Below, in pieces: positions 23,972 through 35,726 of a stretch of DNA of 64,000 nucleotides. Position 1 is the first letter of the stretch. Every line of letters begins with the position of its first letter. The stretch is taken from NCBI GenBank assembly GCA_033239525.1, contig BSYO01000020.1:6263892-6327891 (forward strand), written 5' to 3'. The notes below the pieces were generated by a model. The model searched no databases. It worked only from the letters and a program-made list of their open reading frames with translations, and was not told where the DNA came from. A program made the position numbers and the translations under genes. The stretch comes from Nepenthes gracilis. Lineage: Eukaryota; Streptophyta; Magnoliopsida; Caryophyllales; Nepenthaceae.

Positions 23972-24647
23972 TGTTGGCCGGAAATGGGGCGGCCTACCAA
24001 GAAACACAGGTACGAGAAATCGAAGAGAGGAATGAAAAGCAATAATAATGACAACCGATTTTTACGTGGAAACCCTTCTCAATCAAGGGAAAAACCACGG
24101 GACGTTGAGTCCGAAAAATTGCACTATGTATGAGATAGAGATTACAAAACAGTAAGGCGGAAATGCACACACACACTTAGTCGGGCCTTCTCCCTCTCTT
24201 TTGTTTTGTTCTTACTCTCACACACTCTACTCTTCTGCTCAATTACACTTACTCAGTCGTGTACATTCCACACTTTCAGCCTTACACATATATAAGGATA
24301 TACAAAGGTCTCAGCAGCTGAACCAGTACGTCCTTCCTCATGGTTGGTGCACGGTTCCCAAGAGGCATGTATCAGCCTAGCAGTAGATGGCGCATGCCTA
24401 CAGCAGCAGAAGGCAGGTCTGTTGTCTTGGGTTTTCAAGGTTACCTAAATAGGCAGGTCAACCTACTCCCCTTTAGTTATGGCAGGTGCTCTGTGTTGCC
24501 TTAATGAGCCGGCCATCCTTGTAGACCGTCCTTCTAAGACAGACCGGTCAACATCCTTTGACCGCCCTTCCGGTCAACGTCATGTTGGCCGTCCATCCGG
24601 TTGACATTTAGTTGACCGGAATTTCTTCATGGGAGAGATTTCCAACA
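23972..24647 (-). repeat. Copia-1 3' LTR
   Basis: Bounded by TGTTGG and CCAACA on the plus strand. A TATA-like TATATATG lies at about 24288-24296 (minus). The adjoining GAGGGGAAAAGTT (minus, 24648-24660) is the polypurine tract. It closely matches the 5' LTR. Confidence 0.88.
24540..24617 (-). promoter_or_regulatory. Cluster of TTGAC(C)/GGTCAA boxes in Copia-1 U3
   Basis: GGTCAAC, TTGACC, GGTCAAC, GTTGAC and GTTGACC occur within 75 bases, within about 110 bases of the LTR start on the minus strand. TTGAC(C/T) is the core bound by WRKY factors. The 5' LTR copy (31790-31840) keeps four. Binding is inferred, not shown. Confidence 0.45.
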
Positions 24648-27120
24648 AACTTTTCCCCTCGACCATGAGGAAGTTAACTCTGTTAGCCCGACCATCTTGT
24701 AGCATGCCTCATTCTTTACTTTCGGTAGAATCTTCGTCATCATGTCTGCCCCATTCTCTTCCGTGCAAACCTTTTCTAATGACAGAAGTCCTTCCTCCAG
24801 CACATCTCGCACCCAATGATATCGTGTATCAATGTGATTAGATATGAAATGAAATGAGGAGTTCTTACATAGATGAATGGCACTCTGGCTGTTACAAAGT
24901 ACCACATATCTTTCTTGTTTGATGCCTAACTCCTGAATGAACTCCTTCATCCACAGCTTCTCCTTGCAAGCTTCCGTAACTGCAATGTATTCAGCTTTAA
25001 TTGTGGATAGAGCTACACATTTTTGTAGCTTGGATTGTCAAGAAACTGCACCGCCCGTAAATTTTATTAAGTAACCCGATGTGGATTTGCGTGTGTCAAC
25101 ATCTCCGGCCATGTCTGCGTTTGAGTATCCCACCAACTGTGGTTTGTCGCTTCCAAGACACAAGCACCTCTTGGAAGTACCCCGAATATACCTCATGATC
25201 CATTTTACTGCGGACCAGTACTCCTTTCCCGGATTGGACAGAAACCAGTTGACTGTCCCAACGGCATAAGCTATGTCCGGTCTGGTGCATACCAGAGCAT
25301 ACATCAGGCTTCCCACAGCTGATGGTAGGGAACGCCTTTCATGTATTTCCTCTCGTCATCCGTAGTCGGGCATTGACGAGTGCTCAGCCTGTAGTGATTC
25401 GCCAATGGTGTACTCACGGGCTTTGACTTCTCCATGTTGAATCGTTGGAGCACTTTCTCAAGATAGTTCTCTTGAGACAACCACAACTTCCTTGCCTTCC
25501 GATCGCGTAAGATTCTGACTCCCAGAATCTGCTTAGCCGATTCAAGGTCTTTCATGGCAAACGACCGTCCAAGTTGGTCCTTCAGCTTCTTTATCCGGTC
25601 TCCGTTGCGCCCGACGATCAGCATATCATCTACGTATAGAAGGAGAACAATGTAATCATCGTCCGAGAACCTATGTACAAATATGCAATGATCACGAGTT
25701 GTCCGTCGGTACCCCTGACTGGTCATGACCGACTCGAACTTCTTGTACCATTGCCTAGGAGCTTGCTTTAATCCATACAGACTTTTCTTTAGGCGACAAA
25801 CAAGTTCCTCCTTTCCTTTGGCTTTGAACCCCTCCGGTTGCTCCATGTAGATCTCCTCCTCAAGCTCACCATGGAGGAATGCTGTCCGGACATCCATTTG
25901 TTCAACCTCCAAGTCCTGGGCGGCAGCTAGGCCAAGTACTACCCGGACTGAGGACATTTTGACAACCGGAGCAAAGATCTCATCAAAATCAATCCCCTTT
26001 TATTGATTGAAGCCCTTCACCACCAACCGTGCCTTGTACTTAGGTTTCTTGGTATTCTCGTCCTGTTTCAAGCGATAGACCCATTTGTTCTTGAGGACCT
26101 TCTTCCCCTTAGGAAGTTTTACCAAGTCGAAGGTGTGATTTTCATGAAGGGAGTTCATCTCTTCCTTCATGGCTTTCAGCCAATCTTCTTTGCTGTCGAC
26201 ATTTATTGCCTCTTCATAATCCTCGGGCTCTCCGGCATCAGTGAGCAAGACATATTTATTTGGTGACAGACGGACGGACGGCCGTCTGTTGCGTGAAGAT
26301 CGTCTAACAGGAACATTCCCTGCCAGTTGTGGAATGGCTCCCTCAGTGGTGTTATCTGGAGTCATGACCTCCTCTCCATTGTTCTCAACCGTCTCCTGAC
26401 CAAGGCCCTCTCCTTCCAAGAACGCCGGACGGACAGCTTCAGCACTCCCTTGGTCTGTTTGCACATCATTACACTTGGCATTTCTGCCAATGTCTTCAAT
26501 CGTTTCATTCTCGACAAAGGTTACGTCCCTAGACCGGACGAGTTTCTTGGCAGCTAGATCATAGAACCGGTAGCCCAGTTCATCTTCCCCGTAGCCCAGA
26601 AAGACGCACTGTATCATCTTTGGCTCCAACTTTGTCCTTTCGTCTCTTGGGACATGCACGAATGCTTTGCATCCAAACACTCGCAGATGATCATAGGACG
26701 GCTCCTTGTCCGTCCATATCTTCTCTGCCACTTCACCCATTAAGGGCTTGCTGGGCGACCTGTTGATAATATAGGCCGCCGTCCGGAGTGCCTCTGCCCA
26801 GAACGAGGCAGTAAGCTTTGCTTCAGAAATCATACAACGTACTCTCTCTAAGAGTGTACGATTCATTCGTTCTGCCACTCCATTCAACTATTGAGTCTTT
26901 GGTGGCGTTTTCTGATGCCTAATACCATACAACCGGTAGTAGGCATCAAAAGGTCCCAGGTATTCGCCGTCATTATCACTACGGACGGCCTTCAGCTTCT
27001 TCCCCGTCTGGCGCTCCACTAGAGCGTGGAACTGCTCAAAGACACCAAGAACCTGGTCCTTGGTCTTTAGTGGGTAGACTCACAGCCTTCTTGAGCAGTC
27101 GTCAATAAAAGAAACAAAAT
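24648..27120 (-). pseudogene. Copia-1 pol, distal part: integrase end, RT, RNase H
   Basis: Reading down from 27120, the integrase core resumes after Y2, with a stop just before NGVAERMNRTL, which holds the catalytic glutamate. The GKK-like integrase tail follows (HLRVFGCKAFVHVP, about 26690). Reverse transcriptase spans about 26160-25310: KNKWVYRLK, MDVRTAFLHGEL and the intact active site LLLYVDDMLIVG (about 25640). RNase H runs 25316-24640, where YSNADMAG replaces YSDADMAG, losing an active-site aspartate. A stop follows GGAVS. A frameshift lies near 25310, between PYHQ and VGSLMYALV. Lineage features resemble Tork/Tnt1-94 elements. Confidence 0.88.
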
Positions 27121-29430
27121 ATTGGTGTGAGGTTTCATATTTAAGAACTTGATAATTATGAGGTGATTAGTATGTTAATGATCAATACTAACCCTATGGG
27201 ATGATTAAGGTTTGGTATCGGAAGAAAAATCGAAAAAATTATTCGGGTCCAGGTTGCTGAAGCCCTGCGAGCAGGCTTGCGCCTGCTGGGCGCTCGAGTC
27301 GTGGCTCGAGCGAAAAAACCAGAAGCGAGCGGTGGACAGCCGTTGCACGGCCGAGGGTTTTAGAGAGAGAGAGAGGGGCGTGCCTAGAGAGATATGAAGG
27401 GAGATCGAGCCCAGGAGTCCGATTCCGTCCGAGAGCCAGGTATAAAGGTGAAAGCACGCGTCGAGGCAAGTGTTCTCATATCCACTTCTCGTTCTCTTTC
27501 GATGTTTTGTGTGTTTTCATTGGGTATTTTGTGTCGAAACCCACGGGAAATGTTAGAATCTTGAAACCCATGCCTTGAGGTCCAAGAAAATGTAATTGTT
27601 TGTCCGAATCATGTCCGATTCGTCCGGATGGGTTTTACCGAAACCCTAACCCACGAGATTTTGGTGGTTTCCCGTTTCCCGGCCGTGTATCATGAAATTG
27701 ACCTCAAAATTGAAATCCCTATGTCCCAATGATGTATATATGTCGGCCGCGGGTCCGATCTTACACGTTTAGACCCGTTCGCGGCGTCCGAGCCCGTTAA
27801 ATGGGCGCTGTTACTGTTCACCCGAGACCGGAGGTGATAATTGCGCGTTGTCACCTTCGTAAAATGATGGAATGACCCTAGAATGTGAATCCCCATGTCC
27901 CAATTGTGTGTGCATATCGACCGGATACCGAATCTCGCAAGATTTGATCCGTTCGTGGCATCCGGGAGCCTTAATAGTTCCCCGTTGTGGATAATCCGGA
28001 AATGAATGGGAAGTTGTATACTTCCACCCTCGTGATAAGTTAAATCGAACCCAAATGTAAAATCCCGTGTATCAAGAGTGTGTACGAATCCACCGGACGT
28101 CCGATTTCCAAGTATCGAACCGTGTACGGCGTCCGGGTGTTCAAAATGAGATCCGATCATGATCACCCAAAATGAAATGAGAAATATAAGTGTTATGCTT
28201 CCATAATTGTTATTGATATAACATTTAATTGATTAAACGTAAATGTAAGCCTCGAATGTGAATCCGTGTGCTGGAGGCAAGGGATGAGTCCCGAAGGTTC
28301 CAAAGTGATATGTGATCATTAGAGGTAAGAATCTAATCTCTCTCGTGAACTTGGATGACTTATTGTGGATTAAGGGAATTGAGTCCCATTGGATATTGTG
28401 AATCGTGACGTGAATGGAAGGGAGTCCACATTGTGCTTATGATGATATAATCTCCTGGATGGAGATGGGTGTGATGAGATGATCTCCCGATTAGAGATCT
28501 TGTGATTGGAATGAGATTTCCCGAGATGTGATCATGTGTGGCAAATGTGGGTTTCCCTCTCCAAGTGTTGAACCTAATCTTAAAACTAGGGCCCTGAGTC
28601 GTATGGGTAGTATTTTTTAGCATACCATGTCCATCGCGGTGTGAACTCGAGGAATACTTGGCCACGTATTCCGGCCGCTCGTCGGAGCGGGTGATGTCTG
28701 TGGTACGCTTTAGGAAACTACTGTGGAAGAACGAGGATTACCCTGGACCCCGGGGGTGTGGGGTGTGTCTGTCGACGCTACATATTGAGATGTAGTAGTT
28801 TGTGATGATTGTTGCATGGATGCAACCGAGGGTCGTGTGCTACCAACCTAAAATAGTAGCCGTGGCTTTAGAATGTGTAGCGAACACATTCCTGTCCTCG
28901 TTCTCTCGCATCGTTGGTTAGTACGGTCTACTAGCCGGGGTCCGCAAAGATTATGTAATAATGAAAATAAATAATGTCCAATCAATGTAACCGTGAGAAC
29001 CGTGAGAATCAAGAGATTCCAGATGTTCCTGTTCCCTCTCCTGCTTTGTGGTTAGGGAGAGTTCCAGTATCTTTTCCTGTTCCCGTTCTTGTTTATACCT
29101 ACGAGAATTACATATGATTATACTTGCTGAGCTGTTAGCTCACTCTTGCTGTTATTGTTGTTTCCTTTCAGATGAGAACACTTAACTGACGCCGGATAGG
29201 TAGAGCAAGGAGAGAGGCTTGCTTGATGAGATTGGCTGGACGGCGAGAGCGCGGAAGCTCTGGACTCAGAGTTGGATCGGATTGCGAACAGCCACTTGAG
29301 TTGGGCGTGGCTCATTATTGCTATTGTTTTATGGTTTTGTTATGTTTCCGCATATTTAATGATGTAGTCATGCTTCCGCATCTGTATTGATGTTTTGAGT
29401 TTTGTTTCATATTAGTTGGCATCTCTCTAG

Positions 29431-29492
29431 ATACAGTATAGTAGGTTGTGTACTGTATTGGAGCCATGGATGATACGGCAGTGTTGTAATCC
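29431..29492 (+). other. Conserved LTR hairpin, Y2 copy
   Basis: ATACAGTA (29431-29438) pairs perfectly with TACTGTAT (29451-29458), loop of 12. GGAGCCATGGATGA follows almost directly and ATCCTGTGT follows near 29489. Confidence 0.6.
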
Positions 29493-29661
29493 TGTGTGGC
29501 GTGTTGTAGGCTTTGAGTTAAGCCTTTGATAGATGTGTGCTTGTACAGGATGATATTTAAACAGGTTGTATTTCGGTTTTCGTCCAATTGCAGAGGAAAC
29601 TCTGCCGGATTTTCTGTAGAGTCCATAGGTTAATTATGGGCTTTAGAGTGTGTGTAGCCAT

Positions 29662-29702
29662 TGACGGAGGTTATTCAATGGAGAATAATCCGGTCCGTCA
29701 CA
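29662..29702 (+). other. LTR-terminal palindrome
   Basis: TGACGGA (29662-29668) pairs with TCCGTCA (29694-29700), with an inner TTATTC/GAATAA stem. It abuts the LTR end CACA. The same occurs at 11537-11575 (Y1), 11928-11965 (X1) and 55312-55352 (X2). Confidence 0.65.
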
Positions 29703-31215
29703 ATTGGGCTCCACCAAAGGACTTTTCTTTGAACGGTCCACACACGTCTGTGTGGACAAGCTCCAAGAGCTCCGCCTTTGGGCCGAACGAGTCTCCACTA
29801 AATGAGACTCTCCTTTGCTTGCCGGCCGGGCAATGAGGACACATCTTCGGCTCTTCCTCCTTTGCTCCAACAATCAGGCCTTTTCTGACTAAGTAGGACA
29901 ACCCTTCATTGCTCATGTGGCCTGGCCTTCTATGCCACAGGTCCATTGTCTCTATGCTGGTTGTGGAGTTTACATCGCCGGCCACTGCACGGGCCTTCAT
30001 CACATATAGGCCGGAGGCCCTCTTTCCTCTAGCTACAACAAGAGACCCTCTTGTTAGCTTCCACTCGCCTTCACAGAAGGTATTGCAATAACCTTCATCA
30101 TTCAGGCGACCGGCTGAGATGACATTCAGCCGCATGTCATGGACATGACGAACGTCCTTTAACATCAACTTCGTTCCGTTGTTTGTGACCAAGACGACAT
30201 CTCCTCTCCCTACAACAGGAGATGTTCCCTCATTCCCCATCCTTATTACTCCAAAGTCTCCTGGAAAATAGGATGTAAACAGCTGTCTTCTAGACGTGAC
30301 GTGCAGGGTAGCACCAGAATCAATTACCCAACCGGACTCCTCGTCCGTCAGATTTTCCACGTCCCCTTCACTTGTTAGCAGGAGGTCACCTGCTGTGACC
30401 ACTGAGACGGAGGACTTTTCCTCTGACCGTCCACTGTCACCCTTCTCCCTTTCCGCATTTTCTCGCTTCCATTTGAAGCAATGCTTTTTAATATGGCCCT
30501 TCTTACCGCAGTGGTGACATTCAAGGTTTTGATACCTGGACTTTGACTTGCTACGGGCTGTCTCTCCTTGCTTCTGACCACGGCCTCTACTTCTACCCCG
30601 GGATTCAGTCACAAGTACCTCAGTCGTCGAGGTCCCTTGTGATTTCCTTGACTCGTTCATGAGTAGGGAAGCAATGACCTCATCCAGCTTCAATGTATCC
30701 TTGCAAAATGACAAGGTTGTAACAATATGATCAAAGGAGGCCGGCAGGGAGGCCAACAGGACCAACGCCTTGTCCTCCTCCTTGATTTCTTCATCAAGGG
30801 CGGACATCTGCGGCAATATCCGGTTAAACCCCTCCAGATGCTTCTCGAAGCTTCCTCCTTCCGACAACCGCAGTCCATAGAACTGCTTCTTTATATGAAG
30901 CATGGTTGTCAAGGATTTAGACTTATATCGGCTCTCCAACTTCTCCCAGACCTCCGCCGGGTCAGCCAGGCCAAGCACCTCCTGGAGAGTGTTGTCCGCC
31001 AGACAGAGCTTAATGGTGTAATTTGCAAGATCTCTTTTGTCTTGCCATTCATCATCGGTCAAGTTTGCAGACTTCTCATCCTTCTTCTTCAGTGCCTTTA
31101 TCGTCCATTCTCTGGTGAGAACGTTCTTCACCCTTTCTTATCAGAGAATGAAGTTACCCTGCCCGTTAAACTACCCAACGCTAAACGGCAGATTCTTCGA
31201 TGATGTCGACGCCAT
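29703..31215 (-). pseudogene. Copia-1 gag, protease and first part of integrase
   Basis: The ATG at 31215 (MASTSSKNLPFSVG) meets three stops within about 35 codons; the frame is then open from 31131 to Y2. Gag (UBN2-type) spans about 31130-30640, with YTIKLCLADNTLQ and SRYKSKSLTTMLHIKKQ. The zinc knuckle CHHCGKKGHIKKHC at about 30520 is intact. Protease is at about 30330 with DSGATLHVT, catalytic triplet intact. The pre-integrase zinc region follows (LWHRRPGHMSNEG, then CPHCPAG). The first integrase aspartate lies in VHTDVCGPF (about 29740), just before the Y2 insertion. Together with the distal part this was a single copia polyprotein. Confidence 0.9.
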
Positions 31216-31235
31216 TGGAACATAATTCTCAACCT

Positions 31236-31250
31236 AGCTCTCTGATACCA
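31236..31250 (-). other. Copia-1 primer binding site (initiator tRNA-Met)
   Basis: On the minus strand TGGTATCAGAGAGCT lies two bases after the 5' LTR end, an exact match to the TGGTATCAGAG core. Confidence 0.88.
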
Positions 31251-31252
31251 CT

Positions 31253-31869
31253 TATTGGCCGGAAATGAAGCGGCCTACCAAGAAACACAGGTACGAGAAA
31301 TCGAAGAGAGGAATGAAAAGCAAGAATAATGAGAACCGATTTTTACGTGGAAAACCATTCTCAATGAAGGGAAAAACCACGGGACGTTGAGTCCGAAAAA
31401 TTACACTATGTATGAGATAGAGATTACAAAACAGTAAGGTGGAAATGCACACACACACTTAGTCGGGCCTTCTCCCTCTCCTTTGTTTTGTTTCTTACTC
31501 TCACACACTCTACTCTTCTGCTCAATTACACTTACTCAGTGGTATACATTCCACGCTTTCAGCCTTACACATATATAAGGATATACAAAGGTCTCAGCAG
31601 CTGAACCAGTACGTCCTTTCTCGTGGTTGGTGCACGGTTCCCAAGAGGCATGTATCAGCCTAGCAGTAGACGGCGCATGCCTGCAACAGCAAAAGGCAGG
31701 TCTGTTGTCTTGGGTTTTTAAGGTTACCTAAATAGGCAGGTCAACCTACTCCCCTTTAGTTATGGCAGGTGCTCTGTGTTGTCTTAATGAGCCGGTCAAC
31801 ATCCTGTTGACCGTCTTTCCGGTCAACTGAATGTTGACCGGAATTTCTTTATCGGAGAGATTTCCACCA
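31253..31869 (-). repeat. Copia-1 5' LTR
   Basis: Starts TATTGGCC on the plus strand (TGTTGGCC in the other LTR) and ends near CCACCA at 31869. It matches 23972-24647 closely, but is about 60 bases shorter because part of the TTGAC cluster is missing. Confidence 0.85.
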
Positions 31870-32557
31870 AACATAAGTCATTATTTTATATTTTGAATGC
31901 CTGTTTGTTTTGTATTGGGTGTATGTTAAGCTGGAGCCCAATCCGAATAAGTGAATTGGGGCAGCAAAATGGGAACTGTTTTTTCAAAAAGATGATGAGA
32001 GAGGCCGATAGTTGTTGGACTTCACTGTAGTAGCTGCACTGTGTCGAATTTAATAATGAAGATTTTAAGTTATAGAAAATTAAATATATTATTTTTATAG
32101 TATTGACTTCTATAGAATATTTAATTCAAATGGAAAAAAATATTTAAAAAAATAACTATTTAGATGATATTTTTTAAAAATAATTCAATATTATTTGTTA
32201 GATTTTTTCATCCAATAAATAAAAAAATGTACTAAATATATCTCCCAAGGAGATATATGCCCCCAAAATTCAGGCTGTGTCACACACTTATAGTTTAATT
32301 AAATTTTTGTTACATGTCAAATTTATTTAATTCAAAATAAGAAATAAAAAATTCAAGTATTCCCTATATACCGTGAGTGAATTATCCAAGAATTATTCAG
32401 GATTATATAAATATCATTTCTCATTTGTGAATAGTATACCTTTTTAATTTTAATTTTTATTTCTGTCTAATCAACTGGGTTGGCCATCCCCTGCAAGCCC
32501 AATAAAAGGTCCCCTATTATTAACCTAAAAATTAAAATTAAAAAAAAAAAAAGATAC
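31870..32557. other. A/T-rich intergenic stretch
   Basis: No gene supported. A/T-rich with poly(A) (32540-32552), directly followed by GATAC (32553-32557), the left target duplication of Tat-1. Confidence 0.6.
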
Positions 32558-33773
32558 TGATGGTACACTAATAATGGGCTGGCCCAAAGAAAGGTCAACG
32601 GAAGCCCAAGAAGGCCAGTCAACATTTTTGACGGCCCAGTAAGAAGACGGGCCCAGGAACTGGAAAGCCCAAGACGGTCAACGTTGGCGTTGACTGTCTT
32701 GGTGGCCAACTTGCTCGCAGACAGTCAACGCAATGTTGACCGCCCTTGCGCAGCTTGATTGGGCCTTTAGGGGCTTTGCTACAGTGATTGGCCTATTCCA
32801 TTCTGACCCACAGCCCATCAGTTGATCGCTAGCTACTCTCTCTTCGTTCTCCACGAAGGCGGCCAACACGCTGACAAATAACTCAGACGAGGCGTTGACC
32901 GTCTGCGCCCTATACATTGGGCCCAAATGACGCCTCTCTACAGTAATGAGCCAGCTCCGTTTGGGCCCACTACTCATAAGACAGCCAACCACAGCTTTCC
33001 AAGCGTCTTCCACGATCTCAATTTACACCAGAAAGGATATTGGCAAGATTGGCGCTCTTCAAAGAAATAAAGCGCCAGATCTTCTCTATTCCTTGCCAAC
33101 CAAGGTACTCCAACGGTATTATGCTGAGGAGGAAAGAAGCCCATTTGGAAAGTTGTTGAAAGCCTCACAAGGAAACAATCACGATCACATGGCAACAGGC
33201 ATCTGCTCCAGAAGGCAAGCTTGCCAGCAAATTAGGAAGGCAATCGCTCCTTCCAAAGAAGGAGGATTGGCCTCTCGGCTACAAAAGAAGCCCTTGAATT
33301 CTTATTCAAGGCACGCTCTCATTCATGCTGACATTGATGCTTTCTTCCATACTTTCAATAGCTTACACATTTTGAGACAGCCAAGAGCATACGGTAATAT
33401 GCTGGGACGATTGAGTGTTCACAGAAGCCTGTCTTCTCTGCCACCTTCGTTCTCCCAAAAAACCCTAAGGCCACAAGCGTGCCCTCACGGCCGTTTACTG
33501 CCTTCCCATCTTTCAGATTCAAGAAGACTTCGCGTCTCTCTTACATCAGGATCAAACACTCAAACTCTCTCTCTCTATTTTCAGTTTCTTCCTCTTGAAG
33601 ACTGTTTTACTGACTTGAGCGTCAGAGTGTTTTCGATGGGACAACTTCCTGCCGATAACGCTGACCTCTTGTTCGTTTTAGTGGTGTGCAGGATTCGTAC
33701 TTAGGGAACGGAGCCGGTTCAAACCATCCAGAAGAATCCGAATTTGTTCAAAGTCGGATCCAGGTACGCATCA
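32558..33773 (+). repeat. Tat-1 5' LTR
   Basis: 1216 bp, TGATGGTACAC to GTACGCATCA. The first 200 bases hold several GGTCAAC/GTTGAC boxes. A possible TATA-like CTACAAAAG lies near 33279. A long frame through 32946-33704 is not coding: the same region in the 3' LTR is frameshifted. Confidence 0.92.
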
Positions 33774-33792
33774 TTGGCATCGTCTGTGGGAA
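33774..33792 (+). other. Tat-1 primer binding site
   Basis: TTGGCATCGTCTGTGGGAA lies directly after the LTR and corresponds to TTGGCGTCATTTGTGAGAA in Tat-2 (46334). It is not the tRNA-Met type. The exact primer tRNA should be found by comparison with plant tRNA 3' ends. Confidence 0.7.
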
Positions 33793-33854
33793 GCGCTTAA
33801 GAAAAGCCTACCACTAAAATCTGCACAAGCTCTCTGTCACCTTCTGATTCTGCA

Positions 33855-35726
33855 ATGGTGAACACGAGAGCTCAGGCTAGCGATCCCGCTAGAGACACTG
33901 CTAACCCCGACCAGGACCACGCTGCTGGTGCCGTGGTCAACGGGGCCACGGGCGGAGTTCCACCGCCTTATTTTCAGCAACTGGTGCAGCAAATGCAGGC
34001 CAACAATCGCTTGCTCCAACTGCTTTGCGCACAGAACGAGCAACGACAACAGGTGGCTCCACCAGCAGCCATTCCTGCTCCTGCCATCAAAAGGGGTTGC
34101 CAGAGGAAGAAGAAGCCTGCCAAGAGGCCCAGAAAGACTGGAAACAATCTGGCTCCAGCGTCCTCTCGCGTTCCTGGCTAAAACAGGCCTGCAGAACTCT
34201 CCGGGAGTACGTCTCCAACGGAGAGCCCAGAAAGAAGAAATCCTCGATACTCTCGGGCAGAAGACCACCACGTAGTCCAGGAGCGAGCCTCCAAGACTGC
34301 CCGATCCACTGGAGGCAGCAGCCGGCCTGCTGCTGAACCCGCTGGGAACAAGACAGAGTTGAGGGATTACCTCAACTCCAAACGATCAGCAAACGTCGCT
34401 CGCACCGATCCACGGGTGGACAGGATATGGAACCGTGTGTTCCAGGAGGAGGAGCACGCAGTCGACTTAGATCGATCTCCTTTTACTGCGGAGATCCTAA
34501 GCCGTCCACTGCCCACAAAGTTCAAGATGCCGTCCCTTGACTTATACGATGGGGGCAGTGATCCGGTTGACCACCTGGATCACTTCCGCACCCATCTGAG
34601 TCTACAAGGGCTAGAAGACTCAGCGATGTGCCGCTGCTTCCCGCTCACGCTGAAGGGAGACGCTCGAATCTGGTTCCATCACCTCCCTTCAGGCACTGTC
34701 AGCAGCTTCCGTGAACTCACGGACCTCTTCCTGGCTCAGTACACTTCGAGCCGACGGGAAGAGAAACAGCCATGGCACCTCTCCCACATAAAGCAGAAAC
34801 CGGGAGAGAACCCACGGCATTTCCTGGATGGCTTCGTGGCTGAGGCCAGAAGGATCCCCAGTATCACAGAGGTGATGAAGCTGGGTAGTTTCATCTCGGC
34901 GCTTACTTTCGGTGACTTCTTCAAACACCTAGCCCACAAAAATCCTCAAACATTCCGCGAGGCGGAATCCATTACCAGGGCCTATGCTGCTGCAAAAGAG
35001 GCCAACGAGGCAAAACGTTCAGAACGGACGGATCAGTCTTGGCCATTCCCTGGAGAAGGAAAAAGAAAGTTCACGGGCAGAGAACATCCCCGCCAGAAGC
35101 AGCGCCGGACTGGGCCCCCAGAACGCAGAGATTATGGGCCCACCAGTTTCACACCCCTGACAGACACGCGTGCTAACGTCCTCATGCAGATCCGTGGAGA
35201 AAAATTTCTGAAGTGGCCCAAACCGCTGAAGAAAGATTCTGGGAACCAGTCGAAGTACTGTGACTTCCATCGCTTTGCTGGCCATTCAACTGAGGACTGC
35301 AAGACACTGCAGAGGGAAATTGAGGACTTGATTAGCAGAGGACACCTCACAAAATTTGTTAGAGGCCCAGGACAGAACTCGGGAGTGGCTGATGAAGAGG
35401 GGCAGGAGCAGACTCCTCCCCGGAACAGGATTGTGGCAGGAGTGGTTAACATGGCCACCACCCGACCTGCCAGGAGCCCGGCGGACAACAAGGAGCAGCA
35501 GACTGGGATGAAGAAGCAGCGCACAGTAGATAATACTATTAGTTTCAGTGATTGTGACTCAAACCATGTAATATTCCCCCATGCTGATCCCCTTGTAATA
35601 TCGACACTCATTTCAGATGGTACTTCAGACTACCAGCTGAAACGAGTCTTTATTGATAATGGTAGCTCTAAAGACTTGCTTTACTTGGATGTGTTCTTTA
35701 AATTAGGCTTAAAAGGAACGAATTAA
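33855..35726 (+). pseudogene. Tat-1 gag with protease start
   Basis: The ATG at 33855 (MVNTRAQASDPARD) opens a frame interrupted by one TAA at 34179-34181 and then open in the same frame to 35726: about 620 codons. The capsid core (about 34500-34950) shows GDARIWFHHLPSGTV and FLAQYTSSRREEK. A nucleocapsid motif CDFHRFAGHSTEDC (about 35258) has a C-x2-H-x4-H-x4-C pattern. The frame ends inside the protease, where FIDNGSSKDLLY stands for the usual D-S/T-G-S-S: the residue after the catalytic aspartate is asparagine. A frameshift near 35715 leads into the rest of pol. Confidence 0.88.

Larger units (their letters stand above)
27126..29702 (+). mobile_element. Solo LTR Y2, in the Copia-1 integrase
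   Basis: TGTGAGG...CCGTCACA is flanked by ATTGG on both sides (27121-27125 and 29703-29707). Integrase reading frame is continuous across one ATTGG copy, so this is an exact insertion. It contains CG palindromes (27290-27310), a purine-rich leader with a GA run (27362-27377), a TATAAAGG box (27441), a GAG|GCAAGTG donor (27466), an acceptor CCTTTCAG/ATGAG (29164-29175), a hairpin (29431-29458) and a terminal hairpin (29662-29700). It has no coding capacity. It is inserted plus-strand, opposite to Copia-1, and belongs with Y1. Confidence 0.95.
23972..31869 (-). mobile_element. Copia-1: Ty1/copia element (Tork-like), split by solo LTR Y2
   Basis: On the minus strand the order is LTR, tRNA-Met primer site, gag with zinc knuckle, protease, integrase, reverse transcriptase, RNase H, LTR: the copia order. 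LTRs are 31253-31869 (5') and 23972-24647 (3'). Flanks are CACAT (23967-23971) and AACAT (31870-31874), a duplication with one difference. Leaving out Y2, the element is about 5.3 kb, a normal size. Stops and changed catalytic residues show it is dead, but it is better preserved than the chromoviruses. Confidence 0.9.

Noticed and set aside
30727..31203. Plus-strand 158-codon frame
   Set aside because: Shadow of Copia-1 gag on the minus strand, which has clear family motifs.
32946..33704. 252-codon frame in the Tat-1 5' LTR
   Set aside because: It lies wholly within the LTR and the matching part of the 3' LTR (43192-44055) is broken into several frames by small indels, so it is not a conserved gene.
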